Shown here: positions 47,066 to 58,343 of the stretch, one piece after another
Position numbering within the stretch: position 1 is the first letter of the stretch
How the letters are laid out: each line of letters begins with the position of its first letter
NCBI GenBank assembly: GCA_945952585.1
Contig: CAMFII010000004.1
Location: 124,001 to 188,000 of the forward strand
Direction of reading: 5' to 3'
Length of the DNA: 64,000 nucleotides
DNA from: an uncultured Rhodobacter sp.
GTDB lineage: Bacteria > Pseudomonadota > Alphaproteobacteria > Rhodobacterales > Rhodobacteraceae
The notes under the pieces: model-generated
Database searches by the model: none
Seen by the model: only the letters and a program-made list of their open reading frames with translations
What the model was told of the DNA's origin: nothing
Translations under genes and position numbers: made by a program

Positions 47066-48904
47066 TCACTCCGTCGGAGCGTCTTGTCGCTCGGGGTGAA
47101 ATCCGTCTGGTGCAGACGAAAACGAGCCGGCGCTTGGAAGGTGAAGCTTGACGGATCTCGGTGGGAAGGCCGGTTTGAAGAAGACGTCTAGCGATAGGTT
47201 TCCGGAGTAATACGGATCCGCCGCAAACAAATCGGGATGGATGGCCATTGCCCGGCGGCATTCGTCTTTCTCGCGCTTGAGCTTTTCGACTGTGGAGTTC
47301 GCGCCGCGCGTCTTGCTTTCCAGGTGGAAGAACAGTGGTTCGGCGAGGTAGATGTTCTTGAAGCCAGAGGCAAGAAGATCGCAACAAAGAACGACGTCAT
47401 TGAAAGCGACCTCAAAGCTCTCGTTGAAGCCACCGATGGAATCGAACACATCGTGACGAATGGCGAGGCAGGCCGCCGTGACCGCGCTGACCTCTCTCGT
47501 CGCCACGGCGAGGTCGTGATAACCGCCGTCATCTGCAGCAAGTCCGACGAATTCGTGCACAGCACCGCCGTGCATGCCCAGCACGACGCCAGCGTGCTGA
47601 ACGGTCCTGTCCTCGTAGAGCAGTTTGGGGCCAACTGCCCCGGTCCCATCCTGCAGGACAAGGCTGGCCATCCGCCTAAGCCAGTCAGGCCGTAGCGCCT
47701 CGGTGTCGTTGTTCAGCAGAACCAGGACCTCTCCGCGCGCTTCTCGCGCCGCGATGTTGTTGATCCGGGCATAATTGAACATCGCGTCATAGCGGATGAG
47801 CCGGATGCGACCCCCGGCCTCGAGCGCCCGCAACCCCTCCAGGCAGGTCGGATCGGTCGAGCCGTTGTCAACGATGATGATCTCGAGCCGATCCTGCGGC
47901 CAGTCCGTCCGCTCGAGCGATGAGAGGCACCGCGACAGGATCGGCCAGCCATCGCGGGTCGGGATCAGAATCGAGACCAGCGGCAGACTTTCCGGAAGTT
48001 GGAAGTCTGGCAATGTGAGAAGGGGGGGCGCGGGGCGCGTGTTCAGGAGACATAGCCGCGGGACGTGGCTGACCTGCTCTTCGCGCAGAACGAAGGCGAG
48101 GTCTGCCAGAATGCGCCGCCGGTCGGCTGATGGGGCCAACAGGTTTTGGCAGATGGTCTGTCGGTCGGGCAGCCGCCCCAGGTCCAGAGCGACCATCCGA
48201 CCGAGCAAATTGCCTTGCCGGGCCAGCAGCGGCGAATGCCGCGGGGGCTTGAACCAATGGTCGGACACGGTCCCGTCGACCAGCAATGATGCTTCGTCTC
48301 CATAGGCGAGCGCAGAGCCGTCGCGATTGAGGGCCGCAAGAAGGAAGAACGGGCCATAGGCGCGGGGCAGCGCGCCTTTCAGCAGGATGACGAGTTTGTG
48401 CGGCAGCGTATGTGTTTCCAGCGGCTCGAGCGCTGACGATCCGAAGGCTTCGGCCAGATTCTCGCGCTCGCGGTCACTGATTGGCCGGGGCAGCAACAGT
48501 CGGATTGCAGGGCGCCACTTGCCGGAACTCGCCAGCGCATCGACCAGCAGTGAGGGCTCGGTGATCGCTGCATCGTCCAGCTCGATCAGTAACAAGCCGG
48601 GATCGTCCATCTCGAGCTGTGCGGCGGTCCCCTCGATTTCGTCAGGTGTCGGGGTGTCGTACTCCTTGATCCACCAGGTCAGAAGGGCAGATTCCAGAAA
48701 GTCGCGCGTCTGCTGATCAAAATAGCGCCGCGGCAACCCATTCTTGCGGAAGATGGTTCTGACGAATGGTGCGCGGGGCCGGGCGTCAGAGCGGAACACT
48801 ATCTTGCGCGAGAAGGCACGCGGCGAACCATCTGCTCGAAGCAGCGCTTTGCGCAAGCCGCTACGAAGAAGTTTTTGCCTTATCGACAGGGTTTGGTCGC
48901 TCAT
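47066..48904 (-). CDS. Glycosyltransferase family 2 (rhamnosyltransferase-like) with long N-terminal extension
   Basis: LPLVSILIPTRDGWPILSRCLSSLERTDWPQDRLEIIIVDNGSTD; VLLNNDTEALRPDWLRRMASL; GGFNESF. Confidence 0.9.
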   Translation of the reverse strand: MSDQTLSIRQKLLRSGLRKALLRADGSPRAFSRKIVFRSDARPRAPFVRTIFRKNGLPRRYFDQQTRDFLESALLTWWIKEYDTPTPDEIEGTAAQLEMDDPGLLLIELDDAAITEPSLLVDALASSGKWRPAIRLLLPRPISDRERENLAEAFGSSALEPLETHTLPHKLVILLKGALPRAYGPFFLLAALNRDGSALAYGDEASLLVDGTVSDHWFKPPRHSPLLARQGNLLGRMVALDLGRLPDRQTICQNLLAPSADRRRILADLAFVLREEQVSHVPRLCLLNTRPAPPLLTLPDFQLPESLPLVSILIPTRDGWPILSRCLSSLERTDWPQDRLEIIIVDNGSTDPTCLEGLRALEAGGRIRLIRYDAMFNYARINNIAAREARGEVLVLLNNDTEALRPDWLRRMASLVLQDGTGAVGPKLLYEDRTVQHAGVVLGMHGGAVHEFVGLAADDGGYHDLAVATREVSAVTAACLAIRHDVFDSIGGFNESFEVAFNDVVLCCDLLASGFKNIYLAEPLFFHLESKTRGANSTVEKLKREKDECRRAMAIHPDLFAADPYYSGNLSLDVFFKPAFPPRSVKLHLPSAGSFSSAPDGFHPERQDAPTE

Positions 48905-49075
48905 TCCGTCCGCCGCACCTTCTTGATTGGCCGATTGTCCGGTCGTGGGTGTAGCTAACACAGGCCGCAGTCCGGAATCCATCTGCCAACAGCCCCTCGC
49001 TCTGGGAGATGCCAAGCCTCTGGCCCTCGCCGCGCGAGCCGCTATAACGGCCCTCCCGACCCAAGGAGCCTGCCC

Positions 49076-51406
49076 ATGGCCATCGACCCCGCCCGCCGTA
49101 TCGTGTTGACCATTGCCGCCGAGATCGGGGCGCGGCCGGAGCAGGTGGGGCAGGCGGTGGCGCTGCTGGATGAGGGCGCGACGGTGCCGTTCATCGCGCG
49201 CTATCGGAAAGAGGTGACGGGGGGCCTGGACGATACCCAGCTTCGCACGCTGGACGAACGGCTCGCCTACCTGCGCGAGCGCGAGGCGCGGCGGGCGGCG
49301 ATTATCGCTTCGATTTCCGAGCAGGGCAAGCTGACGGCGGAGCTGGAGGCGGCGATTGCCAGGGCCGAGACCAAGGCCGAACTCGAGGACATCTACCTTC
49401 CCTACAAGCCCAAGCGCCGCACCAAGGCGATGATCGCACGCGAGAACGGGCTCGGGCCGCTTGCCGAGGCGATCCTTTCAAACCGCGCTGCCGATCCGCA
49501 GGCGCTGGCGGCCGGGAATCTCTCCGAGGCCGTGCCGGATGTGAAGTCTGCGCTGGAAGGTGCACGCGACATCATCGCCGAGGGGCTGGCCGAGAATGCC
49601 GATCTGCTGGGTCGGCTCCGCGCCCATATGAAGAAGGAAGCGCGGCTCACGGCGACGGTGGTCGAGGGGAAGGAGGCCGAGGGCGCCAAGTTCTCGGACT
49701 ATTTCGCCCATTCCGAACCCTGGGCGATCGCGCCGTCGCACCGGGTACTCGCCATGCTGCGTGGGCGGAACGAGGGGGTGCTGTCGCTCGACCTCGCCAT
49801 CGACCCGGATGCGCCCCGTGGGGAAAGCCCGGCCGAGCGGATGGCGGCGGCGGCCCTGCAGGCGACGGGGCGCGGCGCGGCGGACCTCTGGCTCAAGGAC
49901 GCAGCGGCGTGGACCTGGCGGGTGAAGCTGCGCACCTCGCTGACGCTCGACCTGATGGCCGAGATGCGCGAGCGGGCCGAGGAAGAGGCGATCCGTGTCT
50001 TTGCCCGCAACCTCAAGGACTTGCTGCTGGCGGCGCCGGCGGGGGGCAAGGCGACCATGGGCCTCGATCCCGGCATCCGGACCGGTGTGAAGGTCGCGGT
50101 GATCGACGCGACCGGCAAGCTTCTCGACACCGCGACGGTCTATCCCTTCCAGCCAAAGAACGACCTTCGGGGCGCGCAGGTGGAACTGGCGCAGCTGATC
50201 CGCAAGCATGGGGTGGAGCTGATCGCCATCGGCAACGGCACCGCCAGCCGCGAGACCGAGAAGATGGTGGCGGACCTGCTCGCCGTGCTGCCTGGGACGG
50301 GCAAGAAGCCGGTCAAGGTGATCGTGAGCGAGGCCGGAGCCTCGGTCTATTCCGCCTCGCCGCTCGCCGCCGCCGAGTTCCCCGGCCTCGACGTGTCGCT
50401 GCGCGGGGCCGTCTCCATTGCCCGGCGGCTGCAGGACCCGCTGGCGGAACTGGTGAAGATCGAACCGAAGTCGATCGGTGTCGGCCAGTACCAGCACGAC
50501 GTTGACCAGCACCGTCTGGGCAAGTCTCTGGAAGCGGTCGTTGAGGATGCGGTGAACGCCGTGGGCGTGGACCTCAACACCGCATCCGCGCCCCTGTTGG
50601 CACGGGTGTCGGGCGTGGGGCAGGGGCTGGCCGAACAGATCGTCGGCTGGCGCGATGCGAACGGGGCCTTTGCCACCCGCCGCGACCTGCTGAAAGTGCC
50701 GCGTTTGGGACCGAAGGCCTTCGAGCAGGCGGCGGGCTTCCTGCGCATTCCGGGCGGGAAGGAACCGCTCGACGCCTCCGCCGTCCACCCCGAGGCCTAT
50801 GACGTGGCGCGCAAGATCGTTGCCGCCTGCGGTCGCGACCTTCGCGCCCTGATGGCCGACCCCGCGCCGCTGCGCCGGTTAGAGCCGAAGACCTTCACCG
50901 ACGACCGCTTCGGCCTGCCGACGGTGAAGGACATCCTCGCCGAGCTGGAGAAGCCCGGCCGTGACCCTCGCCCGTCTTTCAGGACGGCGACCTTTGCCGA
51001 GGGGGTCGAGGACATCAAGGACCTGAAGCCCGGCATGATGCTGGAAGGCACGGTGACCAACGTCGCGGCCTTCGGTGCCTTCGTCGATATCGGGGTGCAT
51101 CAGGACGGGCTCGTGCATGTCAGCCAACTGGCCGACCGCTTCGTCAAGGACCCGCATGAGGTCGTGAAGGCGGGCGACGTGGTGAAGGTGCGCGTGGTCG
51201 AGGTCGACGTCCCGCGCAAGCGCATCGGCCTGACCATGCGCAGCGACGGCGCGGGGCGCGAGGCGGCGAAGGAACGGGCGGCGGAGCCTCGGACGCCCCA
51301 GCCCCCGAGGGGAGCCAAACCGCTGCCCAAATCCGCGGGCCCGTCGGGAGGCGGGTCGGGCAATGCCTTTGCCGACGCGCTGAAGGGCCGGTTCGGGCGA
51401 GACTGA
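49076..51406 (+). CDS. tex: Tex family S1 RNA-binding transcription accessory protein
   Basis: [41 protein letters not shown]-type [14 protein letters not shown]; Hh[20 protein letters not shown]1 domain. Confidence 0.96.
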   Translation: MAIDPARRIVLTIAAEIGARPEQVGQAVALLDEGATVPFIARYRKEVTGGLDDTQLRTLDERLAYLREREARRAAIIASISEQGKLTAELEAAIARAETKAELEDIYLPYKPKRRTKAMIARENGLGPLAEAILSNRAADPQALAAGNLSEAVPDVKSALEGARDIIAEGLAENADLLGRLRAHMKKEARLTATVVEGKEAEGAKFSDYFAHSEPWAIAPSHRVLAMLRGRNEGVLSLDLAIDPDAPRGESPAERMAAAALQATGRGAADLWLKDAAAWTWRVKLRTSLTLDLMAEMRERAEEEAIRVFARNLKDLLLAAPAGGKATMGLDPGIRTGVKVAVIDATGKLLDTATVYPFQPKNDLRGAQVELAQLIRKHGVELIAIGNGTASRETEKMVADLLAVLPGTGKKPVKVIVSEAGASVYSASPLAAAEFPGLDVSLRGAVSIARRLQDPLAELVKIEPKSIGVGQYQHDVDQHRLGKSLEAVVEDAVNAVGVDLNTASAPLLARVSGVGQGLAEQIVGWRDANGAFATRRDLLKVPRLGPKAFEQAAGFLRIPGGKEPLDASAVHPEAYDVARKIVAACGRDLRALMADPAPLRRLEPKTFTDDRFGLPTVKDILAELEKPGRDPRPSFRTATFAEGVEDIKDLKPGMMLEGTVTNVAAFGAFVDIGVHQDGLVHVSQLADRFVKDPHEVVKAGDVVKVRVVEVDVPRKRIGLTMRSDGAGREAAKERAAEPRTPQPPRGAKPLPKSAGPSGGGSGNAFADALKGRFGRD

Positions 51407-51510
51407 GCCCCTGATCCCCCTCTCCGGTATACCAACGCCCCCTTTGTGCGGCGCAGGGCCGCTGCTAGTTTGGGCGGGTCTTGTGTGGCGGCATCGTGCG
51501 GGAGGGCGGG

Positions 51511-52365
51511 ATGGCGAGCGACAGCAATCAGGGGCAAGTTGACTTCTGGAATGCCGATCCGGGGCGTAACTGGGTGCTTTTCCAGCCGGAGATGGATCTG
51601 GTCATGGCCGGTGTCGCGGATCTTCTCTTGCTGGCAGCCGATCCGGCACCGGGGGAAAGCGCGATCGACATCGGCTGCGGGGCAGGGGCGACAACCCTGG
51701 CCGTCGCCCGCCGGGTCGGGTCGCAGGGCAGGGTGATCGGGATCGACATTTCCGAACCGCTGCTGGCGCGGGCTGAAGAGCGGCGGCGCGAGTCCGGGCT
51801 GGACCAAACCAGCTTCCTGCTTGCCGACGCGCAGGACCATGCCTTTTTCCGCGGCATGGCCGACCTGATCCTGTCACGCTTCGGCGTGATGTTCTTCGCC
51901 GATCCTGTCGCGGCCTTCCGCAACCTCGGAGCAGCGCTCAGGCCAGGGGGGCGGATGGTCATGGCAACCTGGGCCGAGGTTGAAGCCAACCCGTTCTTCC
52001 TTGTGCCCGGCCGGATCGCGGCGGCACGGCTTGGCCCGCCCGAACCGTCGGACCCGGATGCCCCCGGTCCGATGGCGTTTCGCGACACGGCGCGCGTGAC
52101 GGGCATCCTGCGCGACGCGGGACTGGCCGAGGCGCGTGCCGACCGGCACGACGTCGATCTGCACCATCCGGGCGGTATCGAGGCCGTGGTGACGCTTCTG
52201 ACCAGTATCGGCGCCATTCCCCGATTGATGCGCGACAAGGGCGGCACCGCCGCCGACATGGCCGCAATCCAGGACGGGCTCCGCGAAGCCTTTTCCGGCT
52301 ACGCCACACCGGACGGTGTCCGGATTCCGGCAGTCATCAACCTGTACTCGGCGACGCGGGGCTAG
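51511..52365 (+). CDS. Class I SAM-dependent methyltransferase
   Basis: SAIDIGCGAGATTLAVARRVGSQGRVIGIDISEPLLARAEER. Confidence 0.88.
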   Translation: MASDSNQGQVDFWNADPGRNWVLFQPEMDLVMAGVADLLLLAADPAPGESAIDIGCGAGATTLAVARRVGSQGRVIGIDISEPLLARAEERRRESGLDQTSFLLADAQDHAFFRGMADLILSRFGVMFFADPVAAFRNLGAALRPGGRMVMATWAEVEANPFFLVPGRIAAARLGPPEPSDPDAPGPMAFRDTARVTGILRDAGLAEARADRHDVDLHHPGGIEAVVTLLTSIGAIPRLMRDKGGTAADMAAIQDGLREAFSGYATPDGVRIPAVINLYSATRG

Positions 52366-52411
52366 GCCGAAGACGGCTTGCGAGCGGACAAGCCGGTTCG
52401 ATCTGCAGCGA

Positions 52412-53833
52412 TCAGGCGGCGCTGCCGCCGACCGTCAGCCCGCCGATCAGCAGCGTCGGCTGGCCTACGCCCACTGGCACCCATTGGCCGGCCTTGCCGC
52501 AATTGCCGATGCCGGGGTCGAGCTTCATGTCGTTTCCGATGGCCCGGATCTGGCGCAGGGCCGTTGCGCCGTCACCGATCAGCGTCGCGCCCTTCACCGG
52601 CGCGCCGATCTTGCCGTTCTTGACCCGGTAGGCCTCGGTGCAGGAGAAGACGAACTTGCCGTTGGTGATGTCGACCTGACCGCCGCCGAAGCCGACCGCA
52701 TAGATGCCGTCCTTCACCTGGGCCACGATCGCCTCGGGATCGGCGGTGCCGCCCAGCATGTAGGTGTTGGTCATCCGCGGCATCGGGATATGGGCAAAAC
52801 TTTCGCGCCGACCATTGCCGGTGGGTTTGACCCCCATCAGCCGCGCGTTCTGACGGTCCTGCATGTAGCCCACAAGGATCCCGTCCTCGATCAGCACGTT
52901 CCTGCCCGAGGGCGTGCCCTCGTCATCGACGCTGATCGAGCCGCGCCGGTCGGGGATGGTGCCGTCGTCCAGCACCGTCACGCCCGGAGCCGCGACCCGC
53001 TGGCCCAGAAGCCCGGCAAAGGCCGAGGTCTTCTTGCGGTTGAAATCGCCCTCGAGCCCATGGCCCACCGCCTCGTGCAGGAGGATGCCCGGCCAGCCCG
53101 CGCCAAGCGCCACGTCCATCGTGCCCGCCGGCGCCGCCTCCGCGCTCAGGTTCACAAGCGCGATGCGCAGCGCCTCCTGCGCGACGCCCTGCCAATGATC
53201 GCGCTCCAGCAGGCGGGCGAGGCCATAGCGGCCGCCGCCGCCCATGCCACCCGACTCGCGCCGGCCATTCTCTTCGACGATGACCGAGATGTTCAGCCGC
53301 GCCATGGGGCGGACATCGGTGAAGCGGATTCCTTCGGGGCGCAGGATCTCGACCTCTTGCAGACCGGCGGAAATGGTGGCCGAAACCTGCACGACCCGCC
53401 GGTCGAGAGCGCGCGCATAGGCGTCGATCTCGCGCAGGGTCTCGATCTTGATCGGGAAGGTCGCGTCCGCCATCGGGTCGGCGTCACCGTAAAGCTTCAG
53501 GTTGGTGCCGGTCGGCGCTGCCGCCAGCACCCCGCCGCCGTCGCCCACGGCCAGCCGCGCGGTCTCGCTGGCCCGCCGCAGGGCACTTTCCGAAATTTCG
53601 GTCGAATGGGCATAGCCCGCGACCTCGCCCAGCACTGCGCGCAGGCCGAAGCCCTGCGAGGCGTCATAGCTCGCCTGCCGGATCCGGCCGTCATCAAGAA
53701 CGATCGCTTCCGAGCGGGACCGCTCGAGGAAAAGCTCACCATCCTCGGCGCCCGCAGTGGTTTCGCGCAGCAGGCGAAGCGCCGCCGCCTCGTCCAGATG
53801 GGTCTCGAAAGGGCGGAACGGGGCTTCGGTCAT
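52412..53833 (-). CDS. tldD: Metalloprotease TldD
   Basis: GWPGILLHEAVGHGLEGDFNRKKTSAFAG; DEGTPSGRNVLIEDGILVGYMQDRQNARLMG. Confidence 0.95.
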   Translation of the reverse strand: MTEAPFRPFETHLDEAAALRLLRETTAGAEDGELFLERSRSEAIVLDDGRIRQASYDASQGFGLRAVLGEVAGYAHSTEISESALRRASETARLAVGDGGGVLAAAPTGTNLKLYGDADPMADATFPIKIETLREIDAYARALDRRVVQVSATISAGLQEVEILRPEGIRFTDVRPMARLNISVIVEENGRRESGGMGGGGRYGLARLLERDHWQGVAQEALRIALVNLSAEAAPAGTMDVALGAGWPGILLHEAVGHGLEGDFNRKKTSAFAGLLGQRVAAPGVTVLDDGTIPDRRGSISVDDEGTPSGRNVLIEDGILVGYMQDRQNARLMGVKPTGNGRRESFAHIPMPRMTNTYMLGGTADPEAIVAQVKDGIYAVGFGGGQVDITNGKFVFSCTEAYRVKNGKIGAPVKGATLIGDGATALRQIRAIGNDMKLDPGIGNCGKAGQWVPVGVGQPTLLIGGLTVGGSAA

Positions 53834-54002
53834 AGGTGCTGTCCTTGATTCAGGTCAAACGAGGGCAACTTGCCGCATCGTTTCGCTTGTCGATCACTCC
53901 CCAATATGGTTTCAAAGAGCCATGATACAACGGGATTCCGGCCATGCATCAGGCAGGAGGCTCGAGAAGCGGCGACAAGCCGCAGAAGAACGGGATAGAG
54001 AC

Positions 54003-54905
54003 ATGCGACTGAACAGACTTTCCGGTTTCATGGCCGGGATTGGCGCCTCGGCCGGGGCGCTCGTTTCGACGATGGCCTGGGCGCAGGACACGTTGCCGGT
54101 GATCGGCAAGCCAGTCGACGGGGCGATGGGCTTCCAGCCCGCGGCGACCTCGCTGGCCAGCGACCTGCAGGGTCTGGATCACATGATCCTCTATATCATC
54201 ACCGCGATCGTGATTTTCGTCACCGCGCTGCTGGTCGTCGTGATGTTCCGCTTCAACCGGCGGTCCAACCCGAACCCGCGCAGCTTTACCCACAACACCC
54301 CGCTCGAGATCGCCTGGACGTTGGTGCCGATCCTGATCCTGGTCTTCATCGGCGTCTTCTCTCTGCCGGTGCTGTTCAAGCAGCAGGAAATTCCGCAGGG
54401 CGACATCACCATCAAGGTGACCGGCAACCAGTGGTTCTGGGACTATGCCTATGTCGATGACGGCGTGACCCCGCCGCCCGCGGCTGGCGAAACAGCGCCC
54501 GAGCCGCTGTCCTTCTCCAGCATCATGCTTGCGAAAGAGGATCTGGCTGCAAACGGCTATTCCGACAGCGATTATCTGCTGGCAGTCGACAACCCGGTGG
54601 TCATCCCGGTCGGCAAGACCATCGTCATGGAAGTGACCGGGTCGGACGTGATCCATTCCTGGAAGATCCCCGCTTTCGGCGTGATGCAGGACGCCGTGCC
54701 GGGTCGCATCGCCCATCTGTGGTTCAAGCCCGAGAAGGAAGGCATCTTCTACGGCCAGTGCTCGGAACTGTGCGGCAAGGATCACGCCTACATGCCGATC
54801 GAGGTGCGCGTGGTCAGCGAAGAGGCCTACAAGCAGTGGCTGGCCAAGCAGGCCACCGCCTCGCTTGGCTCCCAGAGCCCGGTCAAGTTCGCCGCTGCCG
54901 ACTGA
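54003..54905 (+). CDS. ctaC: Cytochrome c oxidase subunit II
   Basis: NTPLEIAWTLVPILILVFIGVFSLPVLF; QWFWDYAY; DVIHSWKIPAFGVMQDAVPG; GQCSELCGKDHAYMPI. Confidence 0.97.
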   Translation: MRLNRLSGFMAGIGASAGALVSTMAWAQDTLPVIGKPVDGAMGFQPAATSLASDLQGLDHMILYIITAIVIFVTALLVVVMFRFNRRSNPNPRSFTHNTPLEIAWTLVPILILVFIGVFSLPVLFKQQEIPQGDITIKVTGNQWFWDYAYVDDGVTPPPAAGETAPEPLSFSSIMLAKEDLAANGYSDSDYLLAVDNPVVIPVGKTIVMEVTGSDVIHSWKIPAFGVMQDAVPGRIAHLWFKPEKEGIFYGQCSELCGKDHAYMPIEVRVVSEEAYKQWLAKQATASLGSQSPVKFAAAD

Positions 54906-54978
54906 CGGCGCAGAACGGAAGGGCGGCGCGTGGCGGATCTGATCCGCGGCGCGCCGTTTCCCCCAACCGGAGCAGGAC

Positions 54979-55923
54979 ATGAGCGATATCCGCGCCTACG
55001 AACTTGATGGCCCGACGACGGGCGAAGCCGGCTTTGGCGATTTCCTCGCGCTGCTGAAGCCGCGGGTGATGTCGCTTGTCGTCTTCACCGCGCTGGTCGG
55101 CCTTCTGGTGGCGCCGGTGCCGGTGCATCCCTTTGTCGCCTTCACCTCGGTATTGTTCATCGCCCTGGGCGGCGGGGCGTCGGGTGCGCTGAACATGTGG
55201 TGGGACGCCGATATCGACGCGGTGATGCGCCGGACGTCGAAACGGCCGATCCCCGCCGGGAAGGTCGCCCCCGGCGAGGCGCTTGGCCTGGGCTTGGCGC
55301 TGTCGGGCATTTCGGTGGTCATGCTCGGGCTGGCGGCGAACCTGCTTGCTGCGGGGCTGCTGGCCTTCACGATCTTCTTCTACACCGTCGTCTATTCGAT
55401 GTGGCTCAAGCGGTCGACGCCGCAGAACATCGTCATCGGCGGCGCGGCTGGCGCCTTCCCGCCCATGATCGGCTGGGCCTGCGCCACGGGTGGCGTGAGT
55501 ATCGAAAGCCTCCTCATGTTCGCCCTGATCTTCATGTGGACGCCGCCGCATTTCTGGTCGCTGGCGCTGTTCATGAAGGACGACTACTCCAACGCCGGCG
55601 TGCCCATGCTGACCGTTACCCACGGACGCAAGGCAACGCGGGCCCATATCCTCGTCTACACGATCGCGCTGGTGCCGGTGGCGCTGGCGACGGGTTTCAC
55701 CTCGATCGGCGGGCCGGTCTACCTCGCCGTGTCGGTTGTGCTGAACCTTGTCTTCCTGTTCGGGGCCTGGGCGATCTGGAAGCGCGACGAAGGGGTCGCG
55801 CAGGCCGACAAGTATGCGGTCGAGAAGAAGGTCTTCCGCTTCTCGCTCTACTATCTCTTCCTGCATTTCGTGGCGCTGCTGGTCGAGGCGGTGCTGCATG
55901 CCAACGGCTTCGGGGGCTGGTAA
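54979..55923 (+). CDS. ctaB: Protohaem IX farnesyltransferase
   Basis: [69 protein letters not shown]. Confidence 0.97.
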   Translation: MSDIRAYELDGPTTGEAGFGDFLALLKPRVMSLVVFTALVGLLVAPVPVHPFVAFTSVLFIALGGGASGALNMWWDADIDAVMRRTSKRPIPAGKVAPGEALGLGLALSGISVVMLGLAANLLAAGLLAFTIFFYTVVYSMWLKRSTPQNIVIGGAAGAFPPMIGWACATGGVSIESLLMFALIFMWTPPHFWSLALFMKDDYSNAGVPMLTVTHGRKATRAHILVYTIALVPVALATGFTSIGGPVYLAVSVVLNLVFLFGAWAIWKRDEGVAQADKYAVEKKVFRFSLYYLFLHFVALLVEAVLHANGFGGW

Positions 55924-55924
55924 G

Positions 55925-56116
55925 ATGTCGTTCCGTCCCGATCATGAGCTTCACCGCCGCCGGCTGGGCCGCAACGTCGGCCTTGGCCTGGTGCTGGGGG
56001 CCTTCGTCGCGCTGGTCTTCGGGCTGACCGTGGTCAAGATCAGTGACGGCGGACAGATGCAGGGCTACGACCATGTCGTACAGCCGGAACTGGTGCCGAA
56101 AGAGGCCAGCCAATGA
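55925..56116 (+). CDS. Small membrane protein of cta operon (CoxF-like), 63 aa
   Basis: [63 protein letters not shown]; tightly packed between ctaB and ctaG. Confidence 0.8.
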   Translation: MSFRPDHELHRRRLGRNVGLGLVLGAFVALVFGLTVVKISDGGQMQGYDHVVQPELVPKEASQ

Positions 56117-56703
56117 AGCGCATCTTCCCGAACCTTCAAGGCCCGAACCGCACGGCCGCCAAGCTGGCGGTTGTGGCCGGGGTCATGGTGGCGCTGACCT
56201 TTGCGTCCGTCCCGTTCTACAGCTGGTTCTGCAAGGTGACGGGATATGGCGGCACGACCGCCACCGCTGCCGCCGCCCCGGACGAGATCTTGGACCAGAC
56301 GATCAAGGTCCGGTTCGATGCCTCAAAAGAGCGCGGAATGCCTTGGGAATTCAAGGCATTGCAGCGCGAGATGACCCTGCGCATCGGTGAGACTGGCCTG
56401 GCCTTCTACGAAGCCTATAACCCGACCGACCGCACCGTCGCCGGGCAGGCCAGCTACAATGTCGCCCCGGATGCCGCCGGCGGTTTCTTTACCAAGATCG
56501 CCTGCTTCTGCTTCAACGAGCAGGTTCTGCGGCCGGGCGAGCGGGTGACGATGCCGGTGACCTTCTATGTCGATCCCGCCATCGTGCAGGACGAAGAGGG
56601 CAGGTTCGTTCACGAGATCGTCCTGTCCTACACTTTCCACGAATTGCCGGTTCCCGAGTCGCAGGCGGCGCTTGCCCCCGCGACGGCGGCCCCGGTCAAC
56701 TGA
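56113..56703 (+). CDS. ctaG: Cytochrome c oxidase assembly protein CtaG/Cox11
   Basis: [58 protein letters not shown]. Confidence 0.96.
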   Translation: MKRIFPNLQGPNRTAAKLAVVAGVMVALTFASVPFYSWFCKVTGYGGTTATAAAAPDEILDQTIKVRFDASKERGMPWEFKALQREMTLRIGETGLAFYEAYNPTDRTVAGQASYNVAPDAAGGFFTKIACFCFNEQVLRPGERVTMPVTFYVDPAIVQDEEGRFVHEIVLSYTFHELPVPESQAALAPATAAPVN

Positions 56704-56757
56704 GGCAATAAGACCGGACCGCGAGGAACCGGAAGAAGAACAGAGGGAACGCCGCTC

Positions 56758-57579
56758 ATGGCTCACGCGAAGAACCACGATTACCACGTTCTGCCACCGT
56801 CGATCTGGCCATTCATCGGCGCGGTCTCGGCCATCATCATGCTGTCGGGCTTCGTGCTGATGGTGTCGCCGCAGATGACGGACAGCCCGCTGCACCAGCC
56901 GTGGATGTTCCTCATCGGCCTGATCGGCGTTCTTTACACCATGTTCTGCTGGTGGAGCGACGTGATCGGCGAAAGCCGGGCGGGCGACCACACCAAGGTC
57001 GTGCAGATCGGCCTGCGCTACGGCTTCATCCTGTTCATCATGTCCGAGGTGATGTTCTTCGTCGCCTGGTTCTGGGCCTTCTTCAAGAATGCGCTCTACC
57101 CGATGTCGGACAACTATCCGACCATCGACGGCGTCTGGCCGCCTGCCGGGATCGAGACCTTCGACCCCTGGCATATTCCGCTCATCAACACGCTGATCCT
57201 GCTCTGCTCGGGCGCGGCCGCGACCTGGGCGCACCATGCCCTCGTCCATGAGAACAACCGCGAGGACATGAAGAAAGGGCTGGCGCTGGCGATCTTCCTC
57301 GGCGTCTGCTTCACCTTCCTGCAGGCCTTCGAATATTCCCACGCCGCCTTCGGCTTCGCCGGTAACGTCTATGGCGCGACCTTCTTCATGGCGACCGGCT
57401 TCCACGGCGCGCATGTGATCATCGGGACGATCTTCCTGACCGTCTGCCTTATCCGGACCTTCCGCGGCGACTTCACCCCGGAAAAGCATGTCGGCTTCGA
57501 AGCCGCTGCCTGGTACTGGCACTTCGTCGATGTCGTCTGGCTGTTCCTCTTCGCGGTGATCTATATCTGGGGTCAATAA
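56758..57579 (+). CDS. ctaE: Cytochrome c oxidase subunit III
   Basis: [63 protein letters not shown]. Confidence 0.97.
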   Translation: MAHAKNHDYHVLPPSIWPFIGAVSAIIMLSGFVLMVSPQMTDSPLHQPWMFLIGLIGVLYTMFCWWSDVIGESRAGDHTKVVQIGLRYGFILFIMSEVMFFVAWFWAFFKNALYPMSDNYPTIDGVWPPAGIETFDPWHIPLINTLILLCSGAAATWAHHALVHENNREDMKKGLALAIFLGVCFTFLQAFEYSHAAFGFAGNVYGATFFMATGFHGAHVIIGTIFLTVCLIRTFRGDFTPEKHVGFEAAAWYWHFVDVVWLFLFAVIYIWGQ

Positions 57580-57610
57580 GGCCCTCCGCGAGACAAGGAC
57601 GAAACGAATG

Positions 57611-57638
57611 GGGCGCGGGCCGGTCACGGTTCGCGCCC
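57611..57638 (+). terminator. Hairpin between ctaE and SURF1 gene
   Basis: gggcgcg-N14-cgcgccc followed by ttgctttc. Confidence 0.4.
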
Positions 57639-57660
57639 TTGCTTTCGAGGAACCCGCCGC

Positions 57661-58332
57661 ATGTCGAAACGCCTGATCGCGCCGCTTGTCATCGGTCTTG
57701 TCGGCGCAGCCATCCTCGTCTCGCTCGGGGTCTGGCAGGTCAAGCGCCTGGCCTGGAAAGAGGCGCTTCTTGCCGCAATCGAGGCGCGTCTGAACGATGC
57801 CCCGATGGCCTTGCCCGCCACGCCCGACCCCGCGCGTGACCGTTATGCGCCAGTCTGGGTCGAGGGGAGCTTCACCGGACCTGAACTGCACGTTCTTTCT
57901 GCCGACCGGGAAGCCGGGCCGGGTTATCGCATCATCGCGGCATTCCGCACCGGCGATGGACGGATGATCCTGATCGACCGTGGCTTCGTTCCCGAGGACC
58001 AGCGCAACGCCGCGCGTGTCGTCACCTCCGCGCGGGTTGTCGGAACGCTGTTCTGGCCCAATGAAACCGACAGCTTCACCCCTGCGCCGGACAAGGCCGC
58101 AAACATCTGGTTTGCCCGCGACGTTCCGGCGATGGCGGCGGCGCTTGATACGGAACCGACATTTATTGTCGCGCGTGAGCCGACCGGTGACGGGATCAAG
58201 CCAGTTCCGGTGGATACGACAGGGATACCAAATGACCATCGCAACTATGCGATCACATGGTTTTCCCTCGCTTTCGTCTGGCTGGGGATGACAGTTCTCT
58301 GGCTCTGGCGTATCAGGCGCCAATTGGAGTAA
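57661..58332 (+). CDS. SURF1 family protein
   Basis: GVWQVKRLAWKEALLAAIEARL; YAPVWVEGSF; GYRIIAAFRTGDGRMILIDRGFVPEDQR; DHRNYAITWFSLA. Confidence 0.93.
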   Translation: MSKRLIAPLVIGLVGAAILVSLGVWQVKRLAWKEALLAAIEARLNDAPMALPATPDPARDRYAPVWVEGSFTGPELHVLSADREAGPGYRIIAAFRTGDGRMILIDRGFVPEDQRNAARVVTSARVVGTLFWPNETDSFTPAPDKAANIWFARDVPAMAAALDTEPTFIVAREPTGDGIKPVPVDTTGIPNDHRNYAITWFSLAFVWLGMTVLWLWRIRRQLE

Positions 58333-58343
58333 GCGAGGCCCCG

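Noticed and set aside
48021-48028. Run of seven G in the GT2 gene as phase-variation tract
   Set aside because: Too short and common in this GC-rich sequence to argue for phase variation without read-level evidence
56323-58323. 666-aa minus-strand ORF across ctaG, ctaE and SURF1
   Set aside because: Opposes three conserved genes; no domain; high-GC artefact
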